Assembly (NCBI GenBank): GCA_004357015.1
Contig: SMXE01000206.1
Coordinates: 1-6,630, forward strand
DNA length: 6,630 nt
DNA from: Caldithrix sp.
Lineage (GTDB): Bacteria; Zhuqueibacterota; Zhuqueibacteria; Oceanimicrobiales; Oceanimicrobiaceae
Reading direction: 5' to 3'
The position numbers were made by a program, and so were the translations under genes. Shown here piece by piece: positions 6,005 through 6,630 of the stretch (positions are counted from its first letter, which is position 1; the number at the start of each line of letters is the position of its first letter). The notes beneath the pieces are model-generated. The model worked only from the letters and a program-made list of their open reading frames with translations, was not told where the DNA came from and did no database searches.

Positions 6005-6009
6005 AACAA

Positions 6010-6429
6010 ATGAAATCCTTAACCGAACATCTCTGGTTTGATGTCTCCAAGAGAAGAGATTACATTAATATCACCGTGCAGGTAAAGGATCTCGTCACCA
6101 AAAGCGGGGTGCAGGAAGGCCTTTGCCTTGTAAACGCCATGCATATCACCGCAAGTGTGTACATCAACGATGCCGAAAGCGGCCTCATTCAGGATTACGA
6201 CGACTGGCTGGAGAAGCTGGCGCCGCACGAACCTATCTCGCACTACCGCCACAACCGCACCGGCGAGGATAACGGCGATGCCCACCTGAAACGCCAGATC
6301 ATGGGTCGCGAGGTGGTGGTGGCCATCACCAACGGCCAACTCGATTTCGGGCCATGGGAACAGATTTACTACGCAGAGTTCGACGGGCGACGCCGGAAAC
6401 GCGTGCTGGTGAAGATTATCGGTGAGTAG
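6010..6429 (+). CDS. YjbQ/UPF0047 family protein (secondary thiamine-phosphate synthase-type)
   Basis: This 139-residue protein matches the small, widespread YjbQ/UPF0047 family; that length is typical. Visible family features in order are the [19 protein letters not shown] segment (32-50) with conserved Met44, His45 and Thr47, Asn53-Asp54, the HYRHN block (78-82), the [13 protein letters not shown] block (87-99) with His92, the [13 protein letters not shown] block (114-126) and the C-terminal [12 protein letters not shown]. Some members can replace thiamine-phosphate synthase when over-produced, which gives the database name, but the physiological role is unresolved and no thiamine gene is nearby. 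The protein lacks a signal peptide and is probably cytosolic. It follows the receiver gene by 29 bp. A weak terminator-like hairpin lies about 30 bp after its TAG stop. Confidence 0.92.
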   Translation: MKSLTEHLWFDVSKRRDYINITVQVKDLVTKSGVQEGLCLVNAMHITASVYINDAESGLIQDYDDWLEKLAPHEPISHYRHNRTGEDNGDAHLKRQIMGREVVVAITNGQLDFGPWEQIYYAEFDGRRRKRVLVKIIGE

Positions 6430-6454
6430 AATGAACGCGCGTCTGATAATTTGC

Positions 6455-6478
6455 AAAAGTAGAGGTTTGCTCTATCTT
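6455..6478 (+). terminator. weak terminator-like hairpin after the YjbQ gene
   Basis: TAGAG (6460-6464) pairs with CTCTA (6470-6474) around the loop GTTTG, with one flanking G-T pair and an A-rich 5' flank (AAAAG) facing TCTT. The stem is short and the T-tract poor, so this is a marginal call based mainly on position, 30 bases after the stop. Confidence 0.3.
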
Positions 6479-6542
6479 CATGCTGACCATGATGCTTCAC
6501 ATTTTTGAGAAAATGGCTTCATCGCTCGCTTTTCCCAGGTAA

Positions 6543-6559
6543 CCCGCGTTGCACGCGGG
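6543..6559. repeat. perfect GC-rich stem-loop (7-bp stem, 3-base loop)
   Basis: CCCGCGT (6543-6549) and ACGCGGG (6553-6559) form a perfect 7-bp stem closed by TGC. No T-run follows, so it is not a standard intrinsic terminator. It is followed 18 bases later by a second perfect stem-loop, and both are preceded by the hexamer GGTAAC (6538-6543, 6575-6580). The surrounding 6430-6630 has no supportable gene. Confidence 0.5.
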
Positions 6560-6577
6560 GCCGTATGAAATGCCGGT

Positions 6578-6596
6578 AACTGTTCCGTGAACAGTT
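6578..6596. repeat. perfect stem-loop (7-bp stem, 5-base loop)
   Basis: AACTGTT (6578-6584) and AACAGTT (6590-6596) are perfect inverted arms around CCGTG. With the GC-rich hairpin just upstream it makes a two-hairpin structure that could belong to a small RNA, an mRNA leader for a gene beyond the window, or a REP-like element. Nothing in the sequence decides between these. Confidence 0.45.
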
Positions 6597-6630
6597 GTCC
6601 TGCCGTAGAGAATCAAGCATTCTTCCAAAC

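Noticed and set aside
5950..6009. Longer start for the YjbQ gene
   Set aside because: It overlaps the receiver gene by 31 bases and adds 20 residues unlike the family; the ATG at 6010 has GGAG at the right distance.
6019..6456. Minus-strand open frame of 145 codons opposite the YjbQ gene
   Set aside because: The plus strand encodes a complete YjbQ family protein here; the antisense frame shows no recognisable motif.
6478..6612. Minus-strand 45-codon open frame at the right edge
   Set aside because: It has no family signature, passes through the perfect hairpin and is short enough to be chance.

Overview
The window looks like chromosomal DNA from a Gram-negative, heterotrophic and probably uncultivated bacterium. 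The evidence is a signal-peptide-bearing outer-membrane beta-barrel of the type called DUF6029 in Bacteroidota, Calditrichota, KSB1 and related lineages, a periplasmic TlpA-type thioredoxin, and short 9-10 bp tandem intergenic repeats of a kind I associate with genomes of such groups. The phylum assignment is inference; no rRNA or marker gene is present.

Layout from left to right. (1) Bases 2-2093, plus strand: possibly the last codons of an upstream gene, then a TlpA/ResA-like thioredoxin and a DUF6029-like outer-membrane protein, coupled by an ATGA and a GTGA stop/start overlap. (2) Bases 2094-2235: a convergent gap with a small degenerate repeat. (3) Bases 2236-4709, minus strand: a two-gene unit with a proline-racemase-superfamily enzyme first, whose Cys/Thr active site marks it as a trans-3-hydroxy-L-proline dehydratase, followed 44 bp later by an aminopeptidase P family metallopeptidase. 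Together they fit catabolism of proline- and hydroxyproline-rich (collagen-like) peptides. (4) Bases 4710-5593: an 884-bp AT-rich divergent intergenic region. It holds palindromes near the dehydratase start, a three-unit 10-bp repeat (CACGGATT type), a decayed IS4-family transposase remnant on the minus strand, and two copies, exactly 147 bp apart, of a paired DnaA-box-like motif (TGTTGATAAC-N-TGTGRATAAGT). (5) Bases 5594-6429, plus strand: a stand-alone CheY-like receiver protein and a YjbQ/UPF0047 family protein, probably co-transcribed. (6) Bases 6430-6630: no gene, but a weak terminator-like hairpin and two further perfect 7-bp stem-loops.

The genes are ordinary families. The observations most worth following are the DnaA-box-like cluster in the divergent region (a possible replication origin or DnaA-regulated promoter), the dehydratase/aminopeptidase pairing, the thioredoxin next to a barrel whose only two mature cysteines form a CX4C pair, and the transposon fossil beside the 10-bp repeats. 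I see no CRISPR array, tRNA, rRNA or clear previously undescribed multi-gene system.
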